Assembly (NCBI GenBank): GCA_903921365.1
Contig: CAIXPS010000101.1
Coordinates: 1-64,000, forward strand
Direction: 5' to 3'
Origin: an uncultured bacterium
GTDB lineage: Bacteria > Chloroflexota > Anaerolineae > J036 > Brachytrichaceae
Length of the DNA stretch: 64,000 nt
Part shown: piece by piece, positions 16,295-26,120 of the stretch
How positions within the stretch are numbered: the stretch's first letter is position 1
Layout of the letters: each line of letters begins with the position of its first letter
The notes under the pieces: model-generated
Databases searched by the model: none
What the model was told of the DNA's origin: nothing
Seen by the model: only the letters and a program-made list of their open reading frames with translations
Translations under genes and position numbers: made by a program

Positions 16295-17653
16295 CTACAT
16301 ACCCCAGTCATTGGGATACTGTTGTGCCGCCACGCCGCTTGGGTAAACACGCACCTCAGTTGCCTGACCGCCAAAGCCCCCGGCGCTCAGGTTAGACACC
16401 TGAGTCAGCCGGCGGTTATAAACCATATAGGTGTCGTAACCATGGCCGCTGCTGCCGCTGCCACCGGTATAAGCAGGGGCGGTGAAGATAGCGTCAAAAC
16501 TCTCGCCCGCGCTAGCCAGAACCGTATTCGTGACATAGCTGGTATCTGTGCCGTCGCGACCGCGCATCAACGTCGCATCGCGACCGACGATGCGCATCTT
16601 GATCCCCGCCAGCGTCATCGCTGCTTCGCGGAAACCCAGGTTGATGAAACGCAGCAACACGCGCTCGCCAGGCTTGCAGGTGATCAATGAGGACAACGGC
16701 TGGTACTGGAGTTGGGGATATCCTACCGGGGCGACCAATTCGCCATTCGCATCGCGCTGCACGGAGTGCGCGTTGATGGAGGTCGCGGCGTTGATCGGTG
16801 AATTTGGCGCGATCGTATCAGGATATACGCGCCCATTGAGCAAGCTGAAGTCGGCGTGATAGTCGCTCCAGTCAGGCAACTGGATATGCGAGTCGCACCA
16901 GTGCGCCTCTGCCCAGACCTCGCTCATAAACATGACAAACTCGCGATCGTGACCCGTAGAACCATCGCCGTCGTTATAGACATACTTGCCGCTGGGGTAC
17001 AGCGCCGTGTTGCCATTCTGCAACGGACGGATGAAAACCGGGCCGGTCATGCCCATGTGCACATGCTCAACATCTTCAACATGACAGTGGTACATGTACG
17101 TGCCAGGGTCGCGCGGGCGATAGACATAGGTAAAGTCACGCCCGATGGGGACTGAGATCGAACCCGTCGGCTCGCCGTCAAAGAAAGGGATGACGTTGCG
17201 AAAACCGTGCCAGTGCAAGGTATGCGAGTCCACCAGGTCGGGGCGTTGCCCCAGACCCAGGTTGGTCAATTGGACTCTAAAGTCCTTTGGATGCGCGGGA
17301 TCATACTGATTTGCCCAGAACAACGGCGCGTTGTGCTGCGCATGATTCTTCTGATTGTTTTTCTGCACAGTCGTCAGGCCGGTCACGTTGCGAAAGCCGA
17401 AGATGTACGTGTTGAACGGCGCCGGAGCATAGTCATCCGGGAAATAGAATCCGACCGGCGGGTCTGGCGGCAGGTATATCCACCCATCCGTGCCTGCCCA
17501 GTACAGGTCCGGCGCGGGGGTCTGCGCCTCTACCACCTCATCGGGCGCGAGCGCCTTGCGCACGAAGGGGGGCAAGACACCCACTCCGGCCGCGATCACA
17601 GCTGCGCCGCCTGCCAGTTTGAGAAAATCTCGTCGGGAAATGTGCTTTTTCAT
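16295..17653 (-). CDS. Tat-exported multicopper oxidase with domain-1 copper motifs
   Basis: 452 residues. The N-terminus is a twin-arginine signal (SRRDFLKLAGG, residues 6-16), as expected for a cofactor loaded before export; AGGAGAAG precedes the ATG. Copper motifs are HWHG (147-150) and YHCHVEDVEHVHMGM (178-192), the latter able to supply both trinuclear and type-1 ligands. The corresponding late-domain HPxHxHG motif is missing: RFINLGFREAAMTLAGIKMR stands where the 430-residue paralogue has HHPHGH. Usual three-domain enzymes carry both in one chain. It lies 28 bp after the giant surface protein gene and 33 bp before the 430-residue paralogue. Substrate unknown; metal oxidation or matrix cross-linking are possibilities. 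Confidence 0.88.
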   Translation of the reverse strand: MKKHISRRDFLKLAGGAAVIAAGVGVLPPFVRKALAPDEVVEAQTPAPDLYWAGTDGWIYLPPDPPVGFYFPDDYAPAPFNTYIFGFRNVTGLTTVQKNNQKNHAQHNAPLFWANQYDPAHPKDFRVQLTNLGLGQRPDLVDSHTLHWHGFRNVIPFFDGEPTGSISVPIGRDFTYVYRPRDPGTYMYHCHVEDVEHVHMGMTGPVFIRPLQNGNTALYPSGKYVYNDGDGSTGHDREFVMFMSEVWAEAHWCDSHIQLPDWSDYHADFSLLNGRVYPDTIAPNSPINAATSINAHSVQRDANGELVAPVGYPQLQYQPLSSLITCKPGERVLLRFINLGFREAAMTLAGIKMRIVGRDATLMRGRDGTDTSYVTNTVLASAGESFDAIFTAPAYTGGSGSSGHGYDTYMVYNRRLTQVSNLSAGGFGGQATEVRVYPSGVAAQQYPNDWGM

Positions 17654-17681
17654 CTCTTCTCCTGTTCAGTGCCTGATGCTG

Positions 17682-20600
17682 CTAAGGCAGCGTCGCTCCT
17701 CTAAAGTCATCGATACGCGCGCCGGCTGGGAGCTGGATGCCGATCCTTCCAGTAGTGGTGAAGCTCGATGTCGCGGTCAGGCCGAGGTAAGTCGCGTTCT
17801 GCCACACATCCACCGACCCATCCGCGTTTGCAACCGCTGTCAGACGGTCGCCCGTCGCATAGGTTGCAGTGAATGTGCCGATCGGTGTATACGTTGCAGC
17901 CAGGGTGTTTCCATCCGTCGTCGTCTCGACGATGACTTGTCCTGCGCTGTAACGCACTCGAATGAAACTCGCCGGACTAGTCGTCGTCCCTACGCCGTTG
18001 GTTACTTTCAGCAGCAGGCTCGAATCACTCAACGGCGCCGCCGGTGATCCTGCACTCTGTGTAAAGGTAAACGCAGTTCCCTGATGCAGGCCAAAAGTCG
18101 CGCCAGGCGCCACTGCGCTATTCCAAATCGCCTGACCTGCCAGGACGGCAGAGGCCTGGTTGGTATTTACCTGGATGGCGCCGAGGCCAATTAGGAGCGC
18201 CTGACTCCAACTGGCGCCAAGGCTATTCTGGTTAACACGGTTGAAAGTATCCAGAACTGTCAGAGCGGGCAGTGCTTTGGCAATCAAGTCGGTATCGGTC
18301 GCGGTGTTGTTGCCGGGGTACGGGTCAATGACGCTGGGCGTGACTTGCGGAGTCACGTTGGCGGTATCAACAAGCGTCCCTGTCGCGAGAGCAGACAGCG
18401 TCGTCACTGCCGTGTAGGTCGCAGTAGCGCCAGCAGGAAGGGCAACCGTGCCTGTTCTGTTATTGCCAGTGCCGCCTGTCGCACAACTTGAGCCCGGAGC
18501 GACCGAGCATATCCAACGGCTGACGGTGAGTGACGACGGGAAGGAGTCGTTCATGCTGGCGCCCACGACCGCATCTGGGCCAATGTTGGTCACAAGGACG
18601 GTGTAGGTAACCACACTGCCAGGGAGAACGATTGCCTTATTGTCAGTGACGCTGATGGCGAGGTCGGCTGTCGGAATCGAGTCGATGTCAGTCGCCGTAT
18701 TGTTAACCGTATTCCGGTCTGTGAAACCGACTGGCGCAGCGACGACGGCGATGTTTTCAACGGCATCGAACGCGCTTGGCGCCACTGTGGCGCGAGCGAT
18801 GAATGTCGCTCGTCCGCCCGCCAACAGGTTGACCGTCCGGCTGATGTTGACGCTGCCGCTAGCCACGATACAACTGGACCCTGCGGTTGCAGTGCACGTC
18901 CAGGTGACGCCGCTCAGTGTGGCCGGGAAGTCGTCGGTGACGCCGACGCCATTGATGTTGTAGATGCTGCTATTGGTGACGATGATCGTGTACGTAATCT
19001 GGGTTCCCGGCGTCACAACAGTCCGCCCATCGGTCTTCGAGATCGCAAGATCGGCCAACGCTGGAACCTCATCTGCGCCGATATCGAATGCGCCGAACGC
19101 CGGGCGGGAATCCCTGTCGATGTCGAACGCCGGGGCTGCCAGGTTAGCCAGGGGCTGCTGATAGGCAGGCACTGCCACAGAAGCAACACCTGTGTTGTAC
19201 GCTGGCGATGCTGACCCCACCAGATGGTAGTCGGCCAATAGGTCGGGCGGCAGGTCAACGGTGACCATGATGGCGCCGACGTAGTTGATGTTGTTTCGCC
19301 ATGGGGCAAACGCGACCGAGATATCGTAGGTCGAACTCACCAGTGGATCCGCGGTGATATTCGTCGCAACACCCACGCCATCACCCACCTGGATGATTGA
19401 GTAAGTCGGAGCCAGCACACCGGCGCCATCGGCTACGCCCAGATCCCAGTGGTTAATCGGGGTCGTATCGCTGATCGCGCCAAGACCCGTCACAACCCCC
19501 AGGCCGCGCGTGCCGGCACGGTTATCCCAGAAAATATCATTGAACAACAATGGCTTGCTGAAGAGCGGCGAGCCTGCCGGCAGCGTAGCCTGCAACATCG
19601 TGCTGTTGCCCGATGTTGAAAGACCCGCCGGCGCCGGTGAGCCGTTGCTGGTCACGGCCGTTGCCGTGGTCAGGTTCTTCATGATCGTGTTGTTGTAGAT
19701 GCGCACATTCGGCGAATCATTCAAGGCGATGCCGCCGCCCTCATGCGTGGAGATGTTGTTGACAATGATGTTGTTGTAGACGTTGTACTGGAAGTTGCCG
19801 GCCATCAGGAACCTCAGGCCGCCGCCATCGTCATTGCCCAGATTGCTCTGGATAAGGTTGTTATAGATGTCCACCGGGCCAGCGCCTGGCGACAGGGTTG
19901 GCGTAATGATCACGGGAATGCAGTTCGGGTCGTCCGGATTAGTCGTCTCGCAGACTGGCGGCGGGTTGATCACCGTAACGATGCTGGCGGGGAGTTGACC
20001 GGACACCATGATGCCGCCGCCTTCGTCGTACGACTGGTTGAAGTAGACGCGGTTGTCATGGATCTTGCCATTCGGGCTCAAACCATAAGCGGTGAGACCG
20101 CCGCCGTATTCGGCAGAGAAGTTGCCGCAAATGTCGTTGTGCGCAACTTCGTACCCATCTGTGCCGGCGTAGATACCCACTGCGCCAGCGAGGTTGGTGC
20201 CAGAGTTGGCGAAAATCCGGTTGTTCACGATGCGCAGGTTTTCGTTGTGCTGATTCGTATCAGGCTCGACCAGGTCGGGTGTGCCGATGCGGATGGAGCC
20301 ATACGAACTGCTGTTGCCCTGGATTGTGTTGTTCGTGATCTGCAGGTTGTGAATGTAGGCGTTGGCAAAGATCGCGCCGCCCTGGTTGAGGGTATTGGCC
20401 TGACCCTGCTGGTCGCCGTTGCGGATATCAAAGCCGTCGATGGCCGCGTTAAACGCCGCGGTGTACTGTGTCTCGTTTTGGGCAAGTAAGTAGATCACCT
20501 GGCCATCAGACACAGTCTGGTTGCCAACCCAGATCATGGGGCCAATCCTGGCATACCAGGCAGTCGCCAGATCCGAATCGCCACCAAAAGCGCTCCCGTC

Positions 20601-23600
20601 GATAATCGAGCCGGGCACAGGGGGCGTCGTATCAGAATACACACCGCCGGGGCCAACGCCTTGCAACTTGATAGGGGCATTGATGATCAGGTTCTCGTAG
20701 TACGCGCCGCGACCGTTGTAGCGTGGATTCGTCAGGTCCGGCGCACCAGGGTAAACCACGACCAGAGCATCACCAGGGCTTGCAACCGCCGCATCAATTG
20801 CGTTCTGAATCACGGTATATGTCTGGCTTGGGCCAACCTCGTAGACAGTAGGCTGGTAACCAATCACCGACACCGTTCCAACGCGGAAGTTGTCAACACG
20901 GGCGCCGGTTGGAAGCTGTATGCCAAGCCGGCCGCCGCCTGTGAAGGTAGTCGCAGCCGAGTGGCCCACAATCGAGGTGACGTTGGCTGCGCTTGACTTG
21001 CGCACATCGACTGAGCCGTCAGCGTTTGCAATAGCTGTCAACGTATCGCGCGTTGCAAAGGTCACTGGGAAAGCATTGACCTGCGCGTAGTTGATCCCGG
21101 CGTTGTCGGTCGTTTCAACAATGACCCGATTGGGGCCGGTCGCATAGCGCACACGGATATAGTTGGTTGGCGCAGCGGCTGTGCCGCCGCTTGCCTTTAA
21201 GATGAGGCTGGAACCATTTACGGGCGCAGCAGGGGCGCCCGCAGTCTGTGTAAAGGTAAATGAGGCGCCCTGCACCGACCCGTAAACATTGGTCGGGCCG
21301 TTCCATATCGCCAGACCACTTGCGACTGCCCTAGCCTGGTTGCCGTTCAATTGGATGAAGGCCGACCCGAGCAGAATCGTCTGGCTCCAGTTCGTGCCGA
21401 GCGTAGTCGCATTCACACGGTTAAAGTCATCCAGCACCGGGCTGAGCGAGAACGGTGTATCACCGATGACGTGGTAGGTCAACCCATTGATCGTGACAAG
21501 ACCAGCGTTGGTCCGGACGGTCAACTGTTGTGCGCCGCGCGCGGTGGTCGATGGGACCATGACCTGGATCACGCGATCGCTCCACGACTGGACTTGCAAG
21601 GGCAAATTGCCCAGCAACACCTGTCCGGCGGCGGCGCCGAAGCCAATTCCGGTGATCGTGAACGTGGCATTCACGGCGGTATTGCGGAAGTCCGCGTACG
21701 GCTTGGATACCGCGAAGAGCTGCGGCACAAAGTCTGACAGTTTGCAGCTTGGGGAGTAATTGAACTGGCCGCCAGGCAACTGGGCGAGCGTGCGCACCTG
21801 CGTTGGCGCGTTGTCCGCAGGGATCAGCAAGCCAGGCAGTGTCTCGAACTCGGTCGCGATGGTGCGGAATTGCGGATTGTAGTTCGCATTCAGCCGGCCT
21901 GGGATGCCGGGATCGTTACCGACGAAACGATACAGGTTGGCGCATACACCAGATGGCGTCGGGCAGCTGATGCGGTTCGACGACGGCAGAAGCACATCGT
22001 ACAAGCCGCTGTAATCGGTCTCAACAGTGGTGATCAGCCGGTTCTCAAAATCATAGATACCGACGGGAGCGAAAGGCACGCCAGCTTTTTCGCCAAAGTC
22101 CAGCGACTTTGGATCTGTCGAATAGTTGAGGTCGTCAACGAGCAACCCCCACAGACGCGCTGGCTGCTGGATATCGGTGAACAAGTTAAAGTTGGGTGCA
22201 ACAGATCGGCCATTGCTGACAGTGACCAGCTTGGTGGTGCACAGCGGTCGCGGCTGACCCTCATAATAGGTTCCGACGGCGGCGACATAATCCGGATTAT
22301 GTACGGGTGTTGAGGATGTGACAACGATGCCGTTCGTCAGGGTTATTGGGCCATAGTTATCTGTGCCGAAGCCTTCAAGGTCCACTGTGTGCAGCGGCCC
22401 GACGCATTCGGGCGGTGGAATCTGCGGGATAAACTGGTCGCCAGTAAAGATGTTGATATCCTCTTCTTTGGTGACCTTATACTGAGGTTTGCCGACGGCA
22501 TCCTTAGGAATATTCACTTCGACGAGGTAATCAGCAGGCGTCAATTCCTGGAAAGTACCGCCAACACAAACTGGTTTCGAGGGATCCGTAGCATCGAGTG
22601 TCCCTGTATAACAGGCGCTCCCAAAGCTATAGTTGCCATCGACAGTCGAATATCCCGACTGGAATTGCACACCCATCAATGGCGCTTCGAGGCAGTCGGT
22701 GGGCGACTTTGTGACCTGCTGCCCAGCTGGATAAGCCAACGGCGCATTATTGACGTCACGAGGAATGCAATTGCCGTCCCCATTGACATTGTGATTGAAG
22801 CCCGGCCGGCGCCAGGTTTCGGACACATACGTATTGAGTAGCTTTCCCTTGGCAAGCGAACCATCTTTGGCGAGTTCGTAGCGACCAGTCGCGTCGCATG
22901 GAGTTCCTGCGTTCGTGCCACAGGCAACGGGTGGATATAGGCTCACAGTCACGTTTGGAATACCTGGCTGCCAGACTTCAACTACTGCGTAACGCGGATC
23001 ATATTCGTTGCGGGTGGTGTCAAAACTGACCGTACCGACAATTCCACCGTTGCGCGGATCAACCCCACCGCTTTTTCCATCCGCGTCATAAGGGTGCACG
23101 CCCCAGTCCAGGCGGCCGCCCAGACCAATGACGGGCAGGAAACTCACGTCTACACCTCTGCCCAGAATCGTTGTAGGCGAGGGTTGGTTGTCCGCCTGCC
23201 ATGTCACGCCAGTGGTGTAATAAGCATCGGTATAGGCCTCTTCCACCAGCCATTGCGTGAGCGGATAGGCATTCTCCATATAGTAGTAGCCACTCTGGTC
23301 GGTGAAGACAGTCGTGGCGCCGCGATCGCTCAACGAGTTATCGCGCTTCTTAACCGCTATAGGATAATGCGCAACGCCTTTCTCGCCTGGGTCCATGATT
23401 CCGTTGCGGTTGTCATCCTGGAATACATAACCCTCAAGGGTAGTCCACCAACCTGTAGTGGAGAGCAGACCCAGGTTTACCGCCTCGCCGTTGTGAACTG
23501 AAAGATTCTTGGTCTGAATAATATAGTTCTGTGGTTCGTCCCAGTAGGTCAATGTGTAATCGCCATCCGGAACATTCGGGATGGTGAACGAGCCATCGGC

Positions 23601-24914
23601 GTTGCCATGGACAACGTAGAGTGTTGTGTCGCCTTGCTGCAGATCGCTCAATGCAAGCCAGGGCTTGACAATTGGCTTAAATGGGCGCGCGCCAAGAATG
23701 CCAGGATCGACCAGGAGACCGCCGCTTGGCGGGACATAAAGCTTATACGCCTCGACGATGCCGGAGATCGAACCAGTTGTAGGGGCAGCGGTAAGACCGG
23801 GGTTCTTCCATACATTGCCAATAACCGGAGCTGGCACAAACCCGAAGATGATCGCAGGATATGGTTCGCCGGCGACAACAAACTCAGTATCGTAACCGGT
23901 CGCGCCTTCCATCACCCAGGCATCCCAGTCATGGTTGCCTTCGAGCGTGGTCGTTTGAATCCAATGCGAGCCATCCGGCGCTGTGGCCGATAATCCATAG
24001 CGGTTTGGGCCAACATGTGGGATCACCAGGTCGCCATTTACGTCGCTCAAGCATTTTCCACCCATCACTGCAATAACAGGCAATTGGTTCGCGTCGAGGA
24101 AGGTGTTCGAGATCACATGCGTCACCGGATCCTCGCCCACGTACTTGGTGCAGAGCGGGTGACCATAGATATCATTCGTCACTTCGCCAATATAGTCCTG
24201 GATATGCCCCTGGAAACCTGCCAGTCCCACTTCAGCGGGCTCATCCGGAGCGCCGTTTGTGGGAGAAACATCCGCAAACACTCTTGCGCGGATGGTGGCA
24301 TCCGGCACTGGATGCGGCTGCAACTCTACTGTGAGCAAACCAGGCGATTCCAATGGAATGCTGAAGTGCTTGCCATCAAGCTTGTAACCATCAGAACTAA
24401 CCGATATCAGATAACGCCCAGGCGGAAGTGTCAAACCGGCAGCAAAGTCATTTTGGTCGCCCTGGGTATAGATAGGGGCTGTTGAGCGCGCGCCGGCAAC
24501 CGATACCCAGTTGCATGAATCAGGATATCCTGCATCTTCCGGTGAGCATCCCGTCCCTGGCGCAGGACTACGCTGTCCGGTTGTTGCGGTATTGTCGATA
24601 TTAATAAGATACTTAAACGTGGTGATCGCGGCGCCTGCCGTCACACCTGTTCCTCCAAATGCGCGCGGTTCGGTGCGCGCACTCTGCACAGCCAGTTGAA
24701 TGGTGCTGGTGGGAGTATGAATCACTGGCGTAGTTTCAGTAACGAGCGCCGATAGGCCAGCCATAATAAGGGGAAGGAATACATGGATGCCGCCAATTCC
24801 CGGGTTCGGGCTAACGGTCACGGGCGCCGCGGTCACATTCAAGGAAGATGCACCCACGATAAACACCGTGACGACACTCATTACAGCCCTAAGCGCGCGT
24901 CTTCTCAATAACAT
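17682..24914 (-). CDS. Giant secreted multidomain surface protein (SdrD-like B, TIG, beta-helix, DUF11, jelly rolls)
   Basis: 2410 residues with a signal peptide (about 1-30) and GAGGAG 7 bases before the ATG. Near the N-terminus is IHVFLPLIMAG. Residues about 480-555 form an SdrD B-like repeat (EGYVFQDDNRNGIMDPGEKG). About 1075-1155 is an IPT/TIG domain, and 1161-1348 a jelly-roll unit (LDDFNRVNATTLGTNWSQ) that recurs at 2218-2408 (LDTFNRVNQNSLGASWSQ). Between them lie a right-handed parallel beta-helix (about 1358-1940, NNxI/NNRI rungs) and two DUF11 repeats (about 1950-2205). No cell-wall sorting motif is visible. It is first in the array that encodes the copper oxidases, so it may be a scaffold or the substrate for them. 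Confidence 0.88.
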   Translation of the reverse strand: MLLRRRALRAVMSVVTVFIVGASSLNVTAAPVTVSPNPGIGGIHVFLPLIMAGLSALVTETTPVIHTPTSTIQLAVQSARTEPRAFGGTGVTAGAAITTFKYLINIDNTATTGQRSPAPGTGCSPEDAGYPDSCNWVSVAGARSTAPIYTQGDQNDFAAGLTLPPGRYLISVSSDGYKLDGKHFSIPLESPGLLTVELQPHPVPDATIRARVFADVSPTNGAPDEPAEVGLAGFQGHIQDYIGEVTNDIYGHPLCTKYVGEDPVTHVISNTFLDANQLPVIAVMGGKCLSDVNGDLVIPHVGPNRYGLSATAPDGSHWIQTTTLEGNHDWDAWVMEGATGYDTEFVVAGEPYPAIIFGFVPAPVIGNVWKNPGLTAAPTTGSISGIVEAYKLYVPPSGGLLVDPGILGARPFKPIVKPWLALSDLQQGDTTLYVVHGNADGSFTIPNVPDGDYTLTYWDEPQNYIIQTKNLSVHNGEAVNLGLLSTTGWWTTLEGYVFQDDNRNGIMDPGEKGVAHYPIAVKKRDNSLSDRGATTVFTDQSGYYYMENAYPLTQWLVEEAYTDAYYTTGVTWQADNQPSPTTILGRGVDVSFLPVIGLGGRLDWGVHPYDADGKSGGVDPRNGGIVGTVSFDTTRNEYDPRYAVVEVWQPGIPNVTVSLYPPVACGTNAGTPCDATGRYELAKDGSLAKGKLLNTYVSETWRRPGFNHNVNGDGNCIPRDVNNAPLAYPAGQQVTKSPTDCLEAPLMGVQFQSGYSTVDGNYSFGSACYTGTLDATDPSKPVCVGGTFQELTPADYLVEVNIPKDAVGKPQYKVTKEEDINIFTGDQFIPQIPPPECVGPLHTVDLEGFGTDNYGPITLTNGIVVTSSTPVHNPDYVAAVGTYYEGQPRPLCTTKLVTVSNGRSVAPNFNLFTDIQQPARLWGLLVDDLNYSTDPKSLDFGEKAGVPFAPVGIYDFENRLITTVETDYSGLYDVLLPSSNRISCPTPSGVCANLYRFVGNDPGIPGRLNANYNPQFRTIATEFETLPGLLIPADNAPTQVRTLAQLPGGQFNYSPSCKLSDFVPQLFAVSKPYADFRNTAVNATFTITGIGFGAAAGQVLLGNLPLQVQSWSDRVIQVMVPSTTARGAQQLTVRTNAGLVTINGLTYHVIGDTPFSLSPVLDDFNRVNATTLGTNWSQTILLGSAFIQLNGNQARAVASGLAIWNGPTNVYGSVQGASFTFTQTAGAPAAPVNGSSLILKASGGTAAAPTNYIRVRYATGPNRVIVETTDNAGINYAQVNAFPVTFATRDTLTAIANADGSVDVRKSSAANVTSIVGHSAATTFTGGGRLGIQLPTGARVDNFRVGTVSVIGYQPTVYEVGPSQTYTVIQNAIDAAVASPGDALVVVYPGAPDLTNPRYNGRGAYYENLIINAPIKLQGVGPGGVYSDTTPPVPGSIIDGSAFGGDSDLATAWYARIGPMIWVGNQTVSDGQVIYLLAQNETQYTAAFNAAIDGFDIRNGDQQGQANTLNQGGAIFANAYIHNLQITNNTIQGNSSSYGSIRIGTPDLVEPDTNQHNENLRIVNNRIFANSGTNLAGAVGIYAGTDGYEVAHNDICGNFSAEYGGGLTAYGLSPNGKIHDNRVYFNQSYDEGGGIMVSGQLPASIVTVINPPPVCETTNPDDPNCIPVIITPTLSPGAGPVDIYNNLIQSNLGNDDGGGLRFLMAGNFQYNVYNNIIVNNISTHEGGGIALNDSPNVRIYNNTIMKNLTTATAVTSNGSPAPAGLSTSGNSTMLQATLPAGSPLFSKPLLFNDIFWDNRAGTRGLGVVTGLGAISDTTPINHWDLGVADGAGVLAPTYSIIQVGDGVGVATNITADPLVSSTYDISVAFAPWRNNINYVGAIMVTVDLPPDLLADYHLVGSASPAYNTGVASVAVPAYQQPLANLAAPAFDIDRDSRPAFGAFDIGADEVPALADLAISKTDGRTVVTPGTQITYTIIVTNSSIYNINGVGVTDDFPATLSGVTWTCTATAGSSCIVASGSVNISRTVNLLAGGRATFIARATVAPSAFDAVENIAVVAAPVGFTDRNTVNNTATDIDSIPTADLAISVTDNKAIVLPGSVVTYTVLVTNIGPDAVVGASMNDSFPSSLTVSRWICSVAPGSSCATGGTGNNRTGTVALPAGATATYTAVTTLSALATGTLVDTANVTPQVTPSVIDPYPGNNTATDTDLIAKALPALTVLDTFNRVNQNSLGASWSQALLIGLGAIQVNTNQASAVLAGQAIWNSAVAPGATFGLHQGTAFTFTQSAGSPAAPLSDSSLLLKVTNGVGTTTSPASFIRVRYSAGQVIVETTTDGNTLAATYTPIGTFTATYATGDRLTAVANADGSVDVWQNATYLGLTATSSFTTTGRIGIQLPAGARIDDFRGATLP

Positions 24915-25070
24915 TTAAGTCTCCTCGTATACTCAAACAACACATTCAAAGCGCAGGATTCATTGCCTGTGACCCGCAGGGTCAAATCGCCATCACCTGC
25001 CGAACTCGCCTGCCCCGACATGAAAATAACATGAAACAATTCTCATAATAGCTATGATCTTCAGAAAGGT

Positions 25071-25112
25071 CTGTAGGACGATTGACAAGCAACTGTAAGT
25101 ATTTGTCCTACA
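25071..25112 (-). promoter_or_regulatory. Candidate operator upstream of the giant surface protein gene
   Basis: The interval carries CTGTAGGAC (25071-25079), a diverged CTGTAAGTA exactly 21 bp further (25092), and an inverted GTCCTACA (25105-25112). GTCCTACAGAC read on the minus strand recurs exactly upstream of the other giant surface protein (30295-30305). The arrangement, two turns apart and upstream of two similar genes, fits a shared regulator site. The regulator is unknown. Confidence 0.4.
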
Positions 25113-25142
25113 TCGCGCCTATAGGTAGAGAATCCCTGGATA

Positions 25143-25760
25143 TCACGGTTCCTGTTGGAGCACGTAACGAATGATTTCAGAATTCGAGCGCCACACCATC
25201 TTCTGCATGATGCGCCTCCGATAGGTGCTCACGGTCTTTACGCTTAAAGAGAGCAGCTTGGCAATCTCGGTCACCGTATTGCCATCTCCGATCATCCGCA
25301 TCACCTCATGCTCGCGTTCCGACAGCACGGTGTGGGGATGTTGATCGTAAGAATCGGCGCTGATGGATTCTGCCAGCGTAGGGCTGGAGTACTTGCGATG
25401 ACCCGCCACATGACGGATCGCCTCAACAATCTGCTCCGGCGCGCTGTCCTTGGGCAGGTAACCCGCCGCGCCCGCTTTCAGCACGCGTAAGGCATACTGC
25501 CTCTCGGGGTGCATACTGAACACGAGCACAGCCATATTCGGGTAAAGCTCTTTGACAGGCTTCAGAATATCAAAGCCACTGCGCCCGGGCATGTTGATAT
25601 CCAGAATCAACACATCGCAGTTTGCCGTCAGCAGCTTGCTCAACGTCTGTTGAGCATCCCCTGCCTCAGCCGCAACCATAATATCGCCCGCTTCAGAGAA
25701 TATCTGCTTTAGCCCCTGCCGCACAACCGCGTGATCATCCGCCACAACAACCTTTATCAT
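25143..25760 (-). CDS. NarL/FixJ-family response regulator
   Basis: 205 residues. Residues 1-120 are a receiver domain: acidic VVADDHAVVRQG, phospho-acceptor Asp in DVLILDINMPG (about residue 54), and the conserved Lys in YLPKDS. Residues 140-203 are a LuxR-type helix-turn-helix: LSEREHEVMRMIGDGNTVTEIAKLLSLSVKTVSTYRRRIMQK. It is divergent from the sensor kinase gene at 26121 and lies immediately upstream of the giant surface protein gene in the same direction, so it is the best local candidate to control the exported array. Partner kinase not proven; both nearby kinases are of the matching HisKA_3 class. Confidence 0.93.
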   Translation of the reverse strand: MIKVVVADDHAVVRQGLKQIFSEAGDIMVAAEAGDAQQTLSKLLTANCDVLILDINMPGRSGFDILKPVKELYPNMAVLVFSMHPERQYALRVLKAGAAGYLPKDSAPEQIVEAIRHVAGHRKYSSPTLAESISADSYDQHPHTVLSEREHEVMRMIGDGNTVTEIAKLLSLSVKTVSTYRRRIMQKMVWRSNSEIIRYVLQQEP

Positions 25761-26120
25761 CTGTGTTCATCCCATAGGCAGGTGGACTTCACGCTAAACA
25801 ACGACTCTTTTACATCTACAAATACAAACATTTACAAACATTAAACCCATTACACTCTACAAAGCACACCGTACAAAGTGCAACAAATGGAGCACAGCAA
25901 AACAAACAGAAGTGGCGGGAGGACATGACAGACCTCAGTCTGGAGCCATGTTCAATGTCAATTCTAAACATAACCTGCCAGGCTGTCATGAGTAAAATGA
26001 ACCATGTGTGTTGCCACAAAATAGTCATGATGATCTACAACGGCGTAAAACTTAGCGCGACATCGACGGGTGAGTCAGCATCGTCAATGTTATGTAGACA
26101 CGTTATGTAGATATTGACTT
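25761..26120. promoter_or_regulatory. Divergent intergenic region with repeated TACAAA and GTTATGTAGA motifs
   Basis: This 360-bp A/T-rich gap separates the divergent response regulator and sensor kinase genes and holds no gene. Five copies of TACAAA occur at 25817, 25823, 25833, 25858 and 25872. Two exact direct repeats of GTTATGTAGA lie at 26089-26098 and 26102-26111, just before the kinase start. They look like regulator-binding repeats, but no protein can be assigned. Confidence 0.4.

Noticed and set aside
16295-17653. Copper nitrite reductase
   Set aside because: The HWHG plus HCH...HVHMGM arrangement fits multicopper oxidases; the nitrite reductase motif spacing is not present.
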